Part shown: piece by piece, positions 11,529 to 22,954 of the stretch
How the letters are laid out: the number at the start of each line of letters is the position of its first letter
How positions within the stretch are numbered: position 1 is the first letter of the stretch
DNA from: Bryum argenteum
Taxonomy: Eukaryota > Streptophyta > Bryopsida > Bryales > Bryaceae
Assembly: GCA_037043015.1 (NCBI GenBank)
Contig: CM073323.1
Location: 21,914,758-21,978,757, forward strand
Length of the DNA: 64,000 nt
Direction: 5' to 3'
The notes under the pieces: model-generated
What the model saw: only the letters and a program-made list of their open reading frames with translations
Databases searched by the model: none
Told to the model about the DNA's origin: nothing
Translations under genes and position numbers: made by a program

Positions 11529-12500
11529 CCCCTAAACGTCCTTGGGGTATTTTTAGCCAAAAACTCATTTTCAAAAAAAGTGATATAGATGAAAATAAAG
11601 ATAAGCTATTTAGATCTTAACCGTACAAACTTGTAATAGACTTGTAGTAGATCATGTGGGCCAAAACTTGACTCATGGGACCTCATAGATTGGGAGATCG
11701 TAACGTATTAGTGCGCAAAACAGGCTACAAAATACCATCATTTCCACTTTGAAGTGAAAATACTACCAACATGAAATTTGCAATCAAAAAATCACCAACT
11801 AGAAAGTTGTTCATCTCTATCTCAAAAACACTTTTGTACCAAAAAAATTCATCATAAAAATATCTTGGCTCAAATAGTAGCCTTCCAATGGTGAAAACTG
11901 CCTCAATATTTACAAAGGAAAAATAGTCCAAAACTAGACCCTTTGCACTCAAATCCATGCCCTATCTTCAATACATCTTCAATTAGGTTAAGGTTTCTAC
12001 CACTTAAAATAGACTATGATTGGAATCTATCCCAAAGTATAAAGTCGAAATCTAACGGTGGATGAAGGAGATCTAGCTCCTCAAAAATCATCTATTTTTT
12101 CACTTTTTTCATTGTAGAAACATCATTGCAAATCCACTAGCAAAGTTATTTGGATCGAAAAACTTGCAACTAGAGAGTTGTTAGAATACATCTAAAGATC
12201 ATACTTATGTAAAAAAATTCATGAAAAACTATTTTTGGTTTTGCATAATTGGCTTGCAATGGTGAAACATGCCCAATGTTTGAAATCTCAAAATCAAAAG
12301 TTGTTGTCACTAAAATGCATGCCATTAATTCATACTTCATTGTATGGGTCTGAAATTTGTACCACACAAACTAGACTTAATTTGGGACCCAACCCAACTG
12401 ATTTCGTCAAAAACGGAGTCCGGATGAAGAAATTATGGCTCTTCAAAGTTTCTGCCCTTCATCCAAAATGTCGTTTTTCGACACTAGGGACGTTTAGGGG
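11529..12500 (+). mobile_element. Complete TTAA-flanked MITE, long subfamily (972 bp)
   Basis: Terminal inverted repeats CCCCTAAACGTCC and GGACGTTTAGGGG, each flanked by TTAA (11525-11528 and 12501-12504). No open frame of transposase length. The copy at 5549 and a diverged, internally deleted copy at about 52735-53160 share its interior. This is the reference copy for the subfamily in the window. Confidence 0.8.
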
Positions 12501-12957
12501 TTAAGTACTATTTATGAATTTTGTTGTCTATATTATTGATACACCGAGCATAGCATAAGTTTGTCTACTTGAAGGGAGATAAAGTTTTACTTATGTTTCT
12601 TGTGATGTATTTAGATTGGACCTTCTCTAAAAATGATGTGGATGGATAAGAATGTTCCAACTTTTGAAAATTATGAAATTACCTAGGGTATTTTTACTAC
12701 AACATCTTTGTATTATGGTTTACTTTGTAGAGATTATGGAGAGGCCAACCTTGATATATATCCAAAACAATATGGATTTTATGGGTATGTGAATAGATAT
12801 AAACATCAAACTTTGTGAATACAATTGAGATAAACAATATCATCATAAACAATATCATCATCACAAAAAAGTATTTAAAATGAGAGGCCTTTTACATCAT
12901 GAATTAATTTAGTAGTCCAACAAGGTTTCAAGCATGCCACTATTTACAATTCGCAAG

Positions 12958-15448
12958 TCAGAAGTTTGTGGTCTCCCAAACACCAATGGCCCTGGAAAAC
13001 TCGCCACCACCATGCCCAATTGCATACTCATTGAGAGCATTCCGAGCACATTGGTCCCAAGTGGTGGCAATCTCAGTGAGAGAAATGGGTGGTTGCGTGC
13101 AATGGATACATTGCATAAACTTCTCTCGTAGTCCCTCATACCACGGGGCTCTGTAAAAACATTTTGTCAGAATGAGAACCAACTAACTATCAACAATGTC
13201 ATATCTCTCCTACATCACTTTTGATAATCAACTCACGGTTACTTGTTCAATCAATTTCTCTGGTTAAATGATGGTAGAAGAGAAACATTCTCTTGATTTT
13301 TTTGACAATCCCATATCATAACATATATTGTGAACATAACTTTTAAATTGGAAACAAGCTGCTAAAATTACTTTCTCTTCTAATTCAAGGCCCAAGAGTT
13401 TGCTAAATGTAGGGAGAATAAGTTACAAATGATCTATCAAATCGCAAGATTGAAGAGACAGAAGCTTACTCTGTTTCTTCTTCGTCTAACCAGATTTGGG
13501 GGGAGTATTCGGGATAGGCAGGTGGTACAGTCAAAAAGACTGTGCATGGCTTGGGTTTCTGTCATGTTTGCACAATGATATTAGAGCTCAAATCAGATAC
13601 TCCATCTGTCTCATTATAATTGTACAGTAGGTTCTCTCAAATCTCACATTAACGTTATATGAATATATATACATACATCAACTAGATTTAAGTACTGGTA
13701 TGAAAGCAAGCAAGTTAGACTGGCTAAAGTTCTTACCATATGACCCCAATCTGCACTTACGCCCTTGGCTTCGTAAGTGCAAGAAAGCCTTAATATGCCA
13801 ATTTGGCTCGATGCAGGAGCCTCGCTGATTTTCAAGATAGTATCAAACAATCTGTCGTTGATGATGTTCATCTCTTCCCGCACCTTATCTGGGACCTGAT
13901 CATGTCTCAGAAAAACAAAAATCTGTTACTATTCAGAAGTGAGAATCCAGGTTGTAGAGTTATGACTTAGTACTGGAACAGTAGATTGTTCATTCATTGT
14001 AATGAGAGTCTCTTGCAGGACATTGTAGATTGTTTCGATTTTATATCCTTGACTGACTGTGATCCATCATTGCTAGTTTAATATACATACTTACATTATC
14101 TGTTCACATTCATTTCGTTCATTTCACTGATTCTCAGTTTTCGTGGCAATAGTCGATGTTATTGTTCATGATCATACCTCGATACTGTGGGGAGTACTGT
14201 TGGGGAGTAAGACTGCAGAGTCATAAGGCCCGGGCAGGATCTTGGTCAAAGTCCCGTCTGCGGAGATCATGGTGGTCGGCACTGATTCGACTGTACGTCG
14301 AAACCGCCTAAATGAAGCTCGTGCTCTAGCTGGGGCTGCCGAATCTTCACCAACTTCTGCCTGATGGGCTTGGCGTGCTCCGTCCACGAGCTCGGGTGTG
14401 AAATTGGTCGGTACCATATTGCGTTCAGTTGTTGGCACCTGTAGACAGTCACAAGAACAAGATTCGGCGTTGATTTTTCCGAAGCAGACCATGAATGAGT
14501 TGTTGATCGAGTAAATTAACTGACACCGGTCGTACTAGTTTCCACTATGTAAATACGTAAGTATACTTGATTAAATTTTCAGAGTAGATGTCGATCGAAC
14601 CTAATTATCTTGATACTATCTCACGAGGAGACTGATTCTCTCGATCGGGCTGCTGGATTTTCTCACGAGTGGGCTCTTGAACATTCTCTTGAGAGGGTAG
14701 CTGTACTGTACATTCCGTCGAGAGGGCTCTTTTATACGAGCGAAAGGGTTGATGTACATTCTCGGGAGCTGGCTGCTGAATATACTCACGAGAATACTGC
14801 TCGACATTCTCGGGTGGGGGGCTGATAAAAAACCGGAGCCGGCTGCGGGATATTCTCGGGAGGGGGCCAGTTAACATTCTGGCGATTAACGTTGGACATT
14901 CTCACGAGCAGGCTGATGATCATTCTGGACAGGGGGCTGCTCGACATTCTCGCTAGCCCGCTGCTTAACAACATCATGTACTCCGACATCAGACTGGACA
15001 CGACTTCTGTGAATGCCCATACCGTGATGTTGTTCCAGGTTGCGTTGCAAAGCCTGCAAGAGGAATCCAGATTATCAATCGCAAACCTCAAACAATATTC
15101 CTTGCTCTTGCTCTGAATTACAGAATTAATAAAATGACTTCTGGTGCAGCTACCTAGTCCATGAAGTACAGAAGATACAAAACATCATGTCAATCAAGGA
15201 AGTGGTGAAATGTTGATACACATATCGAAGTGTAACTCGCATCAGTTGGTGTACGTGGACTGAAAAGCTCACCACCAATTTTAACTGATCATCGTGGGTT
15301 TCATTCTCACGAATCTCACGAAAGGGCTGCTGAACAACATCTTGTGATCTCATCATCTGCTCGAACCCGATGCGACCTCCTCTAGACATGCAACCTCCTC
15401 TGGCCATGCTTGCAGCACGATAAGTTATCCCAGTGGCATTTCCAAAGC
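12958..15448 (-). CDS. Unrecognised multi-exon gene with QPxxENV repeat
   Basis: Exon-like segments with good splice signals on the minus strand: 15448-15273 (…YRAASMARGGCMSRGG…), 15053 to before 14886 (LEQHHGMGIHRSRVQSD…), 14438-14178 (87 codons, RASFRRFRRTVESVPTTM…), 13895-13737 (53 codons, NIINDRLFDTILKISEAP) and a last exon from 13150. Phases agree up to the last join. There the frame that looks most protein-like (APWYEGLREKFMQCIHC... ending at 12958) needs a phase the preceding donor does not give. A 2-nt-shifted acceptor gives a different 75-residue end. The frame also ends at a TAA (14888-14886) after the repeat region unless an earlier donor is used. The first exon was not found. It may be a lineage-specific gene or an eroding one; no function can be assigned. 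Confidence 0.4.
13602..13642 (+). repeat. Stowaway-like MITE half
   Basis: TACTCCATCTGTCTCATTAT followed by a segment ending GGTTCTCTCAAATCT matches the left half of the complete Stowaway at 50747-50848. The right half is missing. Confidence 0.5.
14620..14965 (-). repeat. Degenerate tandem repeat encoding QPxxENV-like units
   Basis: About eight to nine units of roughly 36-48 bp, built around GAGAATGT and CAGCCC on the minus strand, giving peptide echoes such as QPARENV, QPAPENV, PPPENV and QEPTREK. Length changes between units shift the frame. Several units contain CGTGAG, a good 5' splice-site core, so alternative donors are possible. Confidence 0.65.
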
Positions 15449-15547
15449 CTGCGAGGGAATTCAACTATTTGAATGCAAACTTCATAAAACTTTGCACATT
15501 CGGGAATCCTATGTCAGAATGAATCATGTTCTATTCGTGCAACTACC

Positions 15548-15958
15548 TTATTCATGTGAAACATGAAAATGAAAATGGAAAATGAGGCTACAGATTGACC
15601 AAGCTCTGGTACCTAGTGTAATTACTATTAGTGGTTCAAATTTCCAACCTTTGTTGATAATCTTGTTGATGAGAGGTTCATAATTTTCTATCTCTCTCTT
15701 GATGATATCTAGTGAGAAGTTGTCCTTACAATATGTAAATTGTCTAAATTGTACGTTTAAATTAATAATTTGTACCCCTATATAATTGATGTTGGGAGAT
15801 GTAGGGGGGTTCGATTGGTAAGATAGTCCTATTATGTATAGGAGGTATGGTTTTAGTCGTGTATTATATTGGCATCTTTGTTGTACACATGTACATATTG
15901 ATAGCCATGGTGAGATTGTATTCTCTGGTGGTTTATGGTTACATGTGCCTGCATTCAT
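15548..15958 (-). pseudogene. Possible retroelement-derived ORF fragment
   Basis: Open for 136 residues on the minus strand. The stretch DIIKREIENYEPLINKIINKGWKFEPLIVITLGTRA resembles the end region of some LINE-type ORF proteins (a 'Y.PLI..I...GW...PLIVIT.G.R' pattern). There are no catalytic reverse-transcriptase motifs and no continuation upstream, so if it is a retroelement it is only a scrap. Family assignment is tentative. Confidence 0.25.
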
Positions 15959-15959
15959 G

Positions 15960-18068
15960 AGGGTAAAACATCTTGAATTTTCTTTATAAGACTAAGAGTT
16001 TTTAAATTTTCCAAATTGCTTTATTGTGTTTTTTTTGTTTTGAGTGCAAGTTAGTATATAGTGTTGCTTGCATTTTAATAGTATATGTAACCATGTGTCT
16101 CTTGGGAGTCGCAAACTGAGCATGTCATTGATGGATATCATTCTTGACCCAAGAATAGTTGTTTTTTTGCAATGCCCATATATTGACCATGTCTTAGTTT
16201 TGAAATGCATGTTTTTTAGAGGTGTGTTATCTGTATGTTAGTCCAAAATTCATTGGATAGTTTATCACCTAAGTATGTCGGTATTGTAAAAAATTTGTTT
16301 TTGAAGTTTTTTTCTTTATTTTATTTTTTGAAGGGATCTTATAAGGCCTTCACTTAGGGTTTCAATCATAGAATGTGACCACTCCTCTGAAACTCCTCTG
16401 AAATTAATATGGTGTAGATGTGCAAATTCATGTGGTGCAGCTTGTTGCGGAAATCTTTTTCTCTACCTTGTTTGGCTAGTTGTTAGCTAGTTGTTGCTAT
16501 CTATATTTGTGTGCCCTTGGACTTTACACAATCATGTAGGTTGTGTTCTTTGCTGTAACAATGTCACTATATCTTGTAAAATGGTTTTGTCTTGGTCGCT
16601 ATTATGTTGGGTGGGGTGTTTGAGTTGTGTTTCAGTATTGTACAGTACATGCCATTTCAAAAACCTATGAAAATGTGTGCCATAAGCGGCAATAATTTAG
16701 TTGATTTCTGAAGTATTACAAGCAGCTCATCAATACCATAAGAGGCTCGTCAGTACGATTGTGAGCTCATTTATAATTATCAACACAACTAGAAGGAGGT
16801 TCTTCAAATATTATGATTTTTTACACATTTTTTTTTATAATTAGAAAAATCATATGCAACCTTTACTATTTTGGAGGGATTGCAATTGCTATTGTATGTT
16901 TTGTATGTAGTTCTTAGAGTGCTAAGACAACTATGTTGAGAAATTATATGTTAACATAATGAATAATTATGAGTAAATTCTAATGCACGGAATATATCAT
17001 GTCATTTTAACTAAATTTGGACTCATTCACATATTATAGATTGGAACGAATTATGGAGTTCCAATTTTTGTAAAATGAGTAATAAGGTAACTAAAATTTA
17101 AGATTTGGGGACTTGAATATCTTTGTATTCTTGGTTGATCTACCAATTTGCATTTTCAAGTTGACATTATATCTTCTTCACATTGCCAAGGGGAGAGCCT
17201 TCCGTGTCTTACTTCTTGAACTGCTTGTAGTTCAAAAGTAGTTACATGTGTCATCAATGTGTTATACGAGTATCTAAGCACATTCTAAAAACTTGAAGAA
17301 TCTTGTTTGTCAATTGTTTTACAACCAATATTCCATTCAAGGAGTTGACGTATGGTCAACGATTATGGACGAAGTGAATCTGATAATTCACGTGTGAGGA
17401 CGAGGCTTAGGAATATCAAAAAGGCTACTGAGGAGGATGGTAGCTGCTTACAAACCTTCAATTGAGTCAAGGGCCATTGAGATACCCTCATTGAAAGGTC
17501 TGTGCATTGAAGTCACCCAAAACACAACATGGTCATGTTTTTCATAGTTTGTGTCTTGAAATCACCCTTGGAACACACAACAATCTTCTTGTCTTTTTAC
17601 AACAATGGTCATGTTGCATCCTTCCCATGTCCAATCATACATTTACAAATGACCGTTAAAATTAAAATCAACTTTTGGTGTTGAATAGTACTACAAAAAG
17701 GCATGCCTACCTCTCTAGGGTCCTCAACTTTGAGCTCCCATAGCTCATGCTCTGATAGAGTTATCAAGTGCCTAGAGTAGTGTTCACCTTCTCACACCCC
17801 ATAGAATAGCCTTGTGTCCAAATTATATTGAATTTGCAAAAGCGGGATTCACTCATCTGTGAATTTTTGTCAAAGTCAACTCCTTGACTCGAATATCGGT
17901 TGTTGATAAGAAAATTATTATCTGTTTTAGTGAAGTTACTACAACAAATGTCAGTATTCATGTCGGAAAAGTAGTAAGGGACAACTCAAATACACTACAA
18001 TATTTGCTATAGAAATTGACCTCATTAAAAAAACTTTACATTTCTACTTGTAATTTCTAGGAGAGATG
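15960..18068. other. Intergenic stretch without recognised gene
   Basis: T-rich, with many stops in all frames. No terminal repeats, RNA gene or splice-consistent exon chain was recognised. Short open pieces (for example 17961-17764 minus) look incidental. Confidence 0.5.
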
Positions 18069-18081
18069 TTTGTTCATATTC

Positions 18082-18446
18082 AGGCACCACAAGCCTTGGC
18101 TTCGTGGTTAGGGCTCAGGCCCCCAATGAGGAGGTCGTGGGTTCTATTCCCCATGCCCGCGTGGTGCTCACCACTGTAGTCCACCCAACTATTGTGGGGG
18201 GTCTTTGGACCTTGATGTATGGGTACCTCAAAGCCCTTTGGGGGGATACTATGTCAAGTATCTTCAAGGCATTAGTAACTAGGCTAGAAACTAGCGTAGT
18301 TATAGTGTCCACCCTCGAGAGGGGGAAATAGTATTGTTCCAATTTCCCCTTGTCCGGTGGCCATCGGGATATTAGCATTACGAACGGACACTTCATTCAC
18401 GCCGGCCCCTTAGAAAGGGACAGGAGTTTCTATCTATCTATCTATC
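18082..18446 (+). mobile_element. tRNA-derived SINE, full length, with 13-bp target duplication
   Basis: The head (GGCACCACAAGCCTTGGCTT...) looks like a tRNA: an A-box-like region in TGGTTAGGGCTC and a B-box GGGTTCTATTCCC about 35 nt later. The body is about 290 bp and the tail is a TATC microsatellite (18431-18446). Perfect 13-bp direct repeats TTTGTTCATATTC flank it at 18069-18081 and 18447-18459, the hallmark of LINE-mediated insertion. A second, truncated copy lies at 62554-62818. The open frame through it (18104-18331) is not a gene. Confidence 0.88.
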
Positions 18447-18871
18447 TTTGTTCATATTCTACAGAACGCAAACTGAAGTGAATTCCAATGCAAAAGGGAT
18501 CATACAAACCCTAATCATGTCTATCGAAGGTTTCTCACGACTATAGGGATAAGTTTAGTAGTGAAAATTATCTATGCGTAAACCCTCAAGGCCAAATTAC
18601 TTTTCATTGTTGAGGAAAAACTCCATATCTAGTGAAAATGGGTTTATCAATTCACATGCACAACAAGCTTCATTGCAGCGCGATAGAAGTTTAGGTATGG
18701 AAATTTCCTTTATTATCAAGAATCTTGAAAACAATCACACCTCTTCGTCGGGGCACCCGCCCTCCAACATCCGCACAATTGAGGGGATGGCCTATACAAA
18801 TATACCTTTTGAATACCGTATATTCAAAGAAGTTAAAAATACGCCGCCCATAAATTCAAACCGTAGAAAAT

Positions 18872-18881
18872 GGGCGCCAAA
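18872..18881 (-). promoter_or_regulatory. E2F-type site upstream of RAD51
   Basis: TTTGGCGCCC on the minus strand (GGGCGCCAAA on plus) matches the E2F consensus TTTSSCGC and lies about 200 bp upstream of the RAD51 ATG. RAD51 is an S-phase/DNA-damage gene and E2F control of it is known in plants, so the site is plausible; function is inferred. Confidence 0.6.
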
Positions 18882-19076
18882 CAATGTCCGCACTTGTCGC
18901 GACTGGGCTCTTTGAACTGAAAAGCGGCGCTAAGAGCTTTAGCTTCTTCATCACTCTTCTGCCGTCCTCCTTGATTACCAGCGTCATCTCCCACGAATTC
19001 GACATTCTGCACTTCCCGTCCTCTTTTCTGGTTTAGGGTTCCAATTTTTTTTTCGATTTGCTCTTCTCGATTGGCT

Positions 19077-20102
19077 ATGGCGACGAGCGCGATGGAGGCC
19101 GGTGCTACTACAAGCACGGGGACGGAGGACGAGGTGCACCACGGGCCATACCAGGTCGACCACTTGCAGAATTGTGGCATCTCGGCGGTGGATTTGAAGA
19201 AGCTCAAGGACGCCGGCTTCTGTACTGTGGAATCCGTAGCCTACTCTGCGAAGAAGGATCTGGTTAACATTAAGGGGCTTAGTGACGCGAAAGTTGACAA
19301 GATCATGGACGCCGCTTCTAAGCTAGTTCCCATGGGGTTTACTAGCGCGAAGCAGATGCACGAGCAACGCGCTGAGCTTATTCAGATTACCACCGGCAGT
19401 AAGGAGTTTGATTCTATTCTTGAAGGCGGTATTGAAACGGGGAGTATTACTGAGATTTACGGGGAGTTTCGGTCTGGGAAGAGCCAGATTTGTCATACGC
19501 TCTGTGTTACGTGTCAGCTGCCATTAGACCAGGGCGGTGGCGAGGGTAAGGCGTTGTATATCGATGCGGAGGGCACGTTTCGGCCACAGCGATTGCTGCA
19601 AATTGCGGAGAAGTATGGGTTGAATGGACAAGATGTGCTTGATAACGTGGCGTATGCTCGAGCTTATAATACTGATCATCAGACGAAGCTGTTAGTGGAA
19701 GCTGCGTCTATGATGGCGGACACAAGGTTTGCGCTTATGATCGTGGACAGTGCTACTGCGTTGTATAGGACGGACTATTCTGGACGAGGGGAGCTTGCTG
19801 CTCGTCAATTTCACCTTGCTAAGTTTCTGCGGGGTTGCCAGAAAATGGCTGACGAGTTTGGAATTGCTGTCGTTGTGACCAATCAAGTGGTTGCTCAAGT
19901 CGACGGCTCGGCTATGTTTAGTGGTCCTCAACACAAACCTATTGGAGGTAATATCATTGCGCACGCGTCTACCACGAGGCTGTCTGTGAGGAAAGGTCGT
20001 GCTGAAGAACGGGTGGTGAAGGTGGTTGCATCCCCGTGCCTAGCAGAGACGGAGGCACGCTTTCAGATAACCAATGAGGGCGTGGTCGACGTGAAAGAGT
20101 AG
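19077..20102 (+). CDS. RAD51: RAD51 recombinase, intronless
   Basis: Single exon of 341 residues. It forms filaments on single-stranded DNA and drives strand exchange in homologous recombination in the nucleus. The N-terminal domain with helix-hairpin-helix features spans about 25-90 ([29 protein letters not shown]). The polymerisation motif region GFTSA is at about 87-91. The ATPase core has Walker A GEFRSGKS (about 129-136), where most RAD51 proteins have GEFRTGK, and Walker B ALMIVD (about 219-224). The family signatures [44 protein letters not shown] and the L2 region around [11 protein letters not shown] are all present. The length is usual for the family. Flanking codons upstream (TTG GCT) are in frame, but 19077 is the first ATG. 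Lack of introns sets it apart from flowering-plant RAD51 and recalls Physcomitrella. The 3' flank shows no second gene. Confidence 0.96.
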   Translation: MATSAMEAGATTSTGTEDEVHHGPYQVDHLQNCGISAVDLKKLKDAGFCTVESVAYSAKKDLVNIKGLSDAKVDKIMDAASKLVPMGFTSAKQMHEQRAELIQITTGSKEFDSILEGGIETGSITEIYGEFRSGKSQICHTLCVTCQLPLDQGGGEGKALYIDAEGTFRPQRLLQIAEKYGLNGQDVLDNVAYARAYNTDHQTKLLVEAASMMADTRFALMIVDSATALYRTDYSGRGELAARQFHLAKFLRGCQKMADEFGIAVVVTNQVVAQVDGSAMFSGPQHKPIGGNIIAHASTTRLSVRKGRAEERVVKVVASPCLAETEARFQITNEGVVDVKE

Positions 20103-20996
20103 TCTGTAGGAGCAAAATTTCCTCTATCCTTACGGTATGGACGCAACCAACACATTACGTCTTTACGTTGCCAGCGTTGATATGGTTATGATAGTCCATG
20201 AATTACGCTACGTACTCCTTGAAATTGTATATATCGTAGCATTACGTCAAATTAAAGAGAGTAGAGCTCTACCTGTATTCCATTCTCCGCTTCGTGAGAT
20301 CTGGTTTTCGAGCTGGGAGTTGTTTCATAGCTTGTGTAACTACAGCATCCAATTCATTGTGGTGACATGGGTTCAAGATGACAATATCTTTTTTTTGTTG
20401 TTCCCCTAGTGCCTCAATGTATTTAATCCAGAAATCTGGTTGATTACTTTTCAATTTCCGATTATCTGTTGCGAGCAAATCATCTTATCTCTGATCGAAA
20501 CTGGTGTTAACGTCAGTTTGACAAATTTTCCGACACAGATTGTAGCATGTATGAAGTTTCCACCCGCGCCGTTCATAGAATAGGTGCATGGTAATCTTGT
20601 AGAACAGTTCGTATATGGTGTGATGTAAAGAGATATGAACTCCACGGCAAATTTTATGTAAATCTGTAGTGTTGTCGGATCATACCGTATCTTAGCATCC
20701 CTGCAATTCAAGCAGATAAATATTGTATCCCCACTCCGATTCTTAGAAACAGCTTATGATTCTCAAACCTGAATAACTGCACATTGTGAAAGCTTGTACG
20801 GGATTGAACCAATTGGAATCTTAAACTGCTAGCTCTTGGGGTTGTAAGTTAGATACCGCATACTCAGTGGGGGCATTGTAATCGAGTTGTTGAAAGCGAG
20901 ATACATCCTCTCAAATACTTGTTCCCACTTTGTGATTTTTGGTATTGAGCAAGTTTTGAGCATGTCACCTCTTGAACTCTTGAACAAAGAAATGAA

Positions 20997-21290
20997 TATA
21001 GTAAGGTGGCCAATAATGGTGCAATTTTACTATTGCATGCAATTTTTGTGTATGGGGGAAATTAGAAATAAGCTAAAGCAAGTGGAATCATCATTTTTGG
21101 ATTTTTCTATAGTGAGTTGTGAATTTTTGAAGTTGGAAATATAGGTGTTCCTAACATGGTGCCATGAAGGGACACCCTATAATGTTTGCCATGAGTACAT
21201 GGTACTGTTGTATCGAGAAGCCATTATGTACATGTGAGTGAAGATTACTAGAGCTTCATTTTGGGCACAGTGCCATCATAGATTGTTCTA
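20997..21290 (+). repeat. Degenerate dispersed repeat copy
   Basis: Diverged relative of the 6588-7160 repeats (GTAAGGTGGCCAATAATGG, CAAGTGGAATCATCATTTTT, CCCTATAATGTTTGCCATGA). A further partial copy is at 21900-22040. Confidence 0.5.
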
Positions 21291-21418
21291 TTGTAATTTG
21301 TTCTCTTGCAAGCACAAATCCACTCATGTGATTAGTTAAGATGGATTCCTCAATAACAGGACAATATGCGCCATTATTGTTCTCATGCAAGCATATATCC
21401 ACTCATGTGATTAGCTAT

Positions 21419-21779
21419 CCCTTAAACGTCTAAGGTGACCCGAGGGGTCCTTTTCCAACAAAATCTTCTCTGTAGCTCTCAATGTACTCAACTTTTCACT
21501 TATATTTTGATGTCAAACTGGTCACCTTCTTCTGATGCATTCAAAAAGTGAAATTTTACAATTCAAATCACAATTTGTATAAGTGATTTTGTGCTTTGAA
21601 AGGATTGTGGTAGGTAGGTTGGGGTTGTACAATACTTGTAGGAGGTTGCAAGCTCATCATTGATTGGATCATTCATGATGCCCAAATTCAAAAAGTGCAC
21701 TATTCATGATGCCCGAGTCCAAAAGATGCTGTGATCCAATACTGGGCTGCCCAAATCCGTATAGCTTGACGTTTAAGGG
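21419..21779 (+). mobile_element. TTAA MITE, short subfamily (361 bp)
   Basis: Termini CCCTTAAACGTC and GACGTTTAAGGG. The right flank is TTAA (21780-21783) but the left flank is CTAT, so one target copy is mutated. The interior is nearly identical to the element at 53781-54142 (for example TTTCACTTATATTTTGATGT and GTAGGTAGGTTGGGGTTGTA). Confidence 0.75.
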
Positions 21780-22103
21780 TTAAGATGGACTACTCAAGAA
21801 TGTAGTTTGAGCTTGATGCTGGTGATTGAGTTAACAATGAATCTTTATTTGTTCATTTGGAAGGAAGTTGTAAACTAGTCCAAGTTTTTTTGGAATGTAG
21901 ATTGAGGGTTAGTCCAAGTAAAACTATCAATTTTAGACTCTCCTACAATTTGTTATGAATTTTTGAAGTTAAACTTGAAGGCTTCCTACAATGGTTCCCT
22001 AAAATGCCACCCAAAGATCTCCATGGCCCTTTCAGTTCAGCGTACATTATACCATTATAGTTCGATTATTCCATAGTTCTACATGCATTAGGTTCAGTTT
22101 TTT

Positions 22104-22179
22104 GTGCCAGGAGCCATTAACGAGATGATCTGAGTTAATTAGTGCCAGGAGCCATTAACGAGATGATCCGAGTTGATTA
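22104..22179 (+). repeat. 38-bp tandem duplication
   Basis: Two nearly identical units of GTGCCAGGAGCCATTAACGA plus 18 bp (22104-22141 and 22142-22179). Noncoding. Confidence 0.8.
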
Positions 22180-22954
22180 TCTAAACACGTACACATAAAA
22201 AAAAAATTCATTGTTGGACATAAGAATTATTTGTCTGCATTTGGTTGGAGAACCAAGTACAAAAAATTTATCACTGCAGAAAGAGTTCAGTTGTGATTGA
22301 AAAGCAGTACACTAAAATAAGAGTTCTTCATTACGAGAGAAACATGTAACACTTGCTCCCCCTAATTATTCAATCATGGAAATGTGCACGATTGAGAAAG
22401 CTCTAGAGCTAGCCATTCAAAGACACTGTTGCAATACACCTTGCCCAAAATACCATTATTCTGCCTTCATAAACTGGGGCTCATGTGCAGGAAGAAGCTG
22501 CAGTACAATTGGTGAGAGGGAGCTTCCAACGCCCCATGCAGTTCATCTCCGCCGTGCATGAAAGCGTGACCACCCAAGGCTCTAAGGCTGGCTCTCCAGA
22601 ACACGCCACCAGATCATGCTAACACTATGAACATACGAACACAGTTCGGCTATTGCCAAGGAGCTACTAGTTATTCCTCCGAAACCTGAATCTACAGAAC
22701 ACAGATACATGACGATTATGAAAAGTTATTCGCCCCTCGGTCTATATGAGTAGGCTAGCTTCCAACAACAAACAAAAAGAAGCATTCTAGGATATGAGCC
22801 CTAGAAACCGAAAGAAAAGGTCCACTTCAGAATCCACAGTAACCTATATCAGATTTGCACGATCCCAATACCTGCTTTTCCTGCCACACGAAAACTCGGG
22901 TTACCAAGGAGGTAAATTTCAAACTCAAGACAATTTACAGTTCAAGGCTCACTT

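Noticed and set aside
14786-15091. A 101-residue minus-strand frame
   Set aside because: It reads across a good intron acceptor (15054) in a frame different from the exon chain; the alternative frame joins better with the upstream exon.
18082-18160. A functional tRNA gene
   Set aside because: A/B-box-like words are present but the acceptor stem and cloverleaf do not close; flanking target duplication shows it is the head of a SINE.
18104-18396. Open frames on both strands at 18.1-18.4 kb
   Set aside because: They lie wholly inside the SINE and recur in the second SINE copy; tRNA-derived, not protein-coding.
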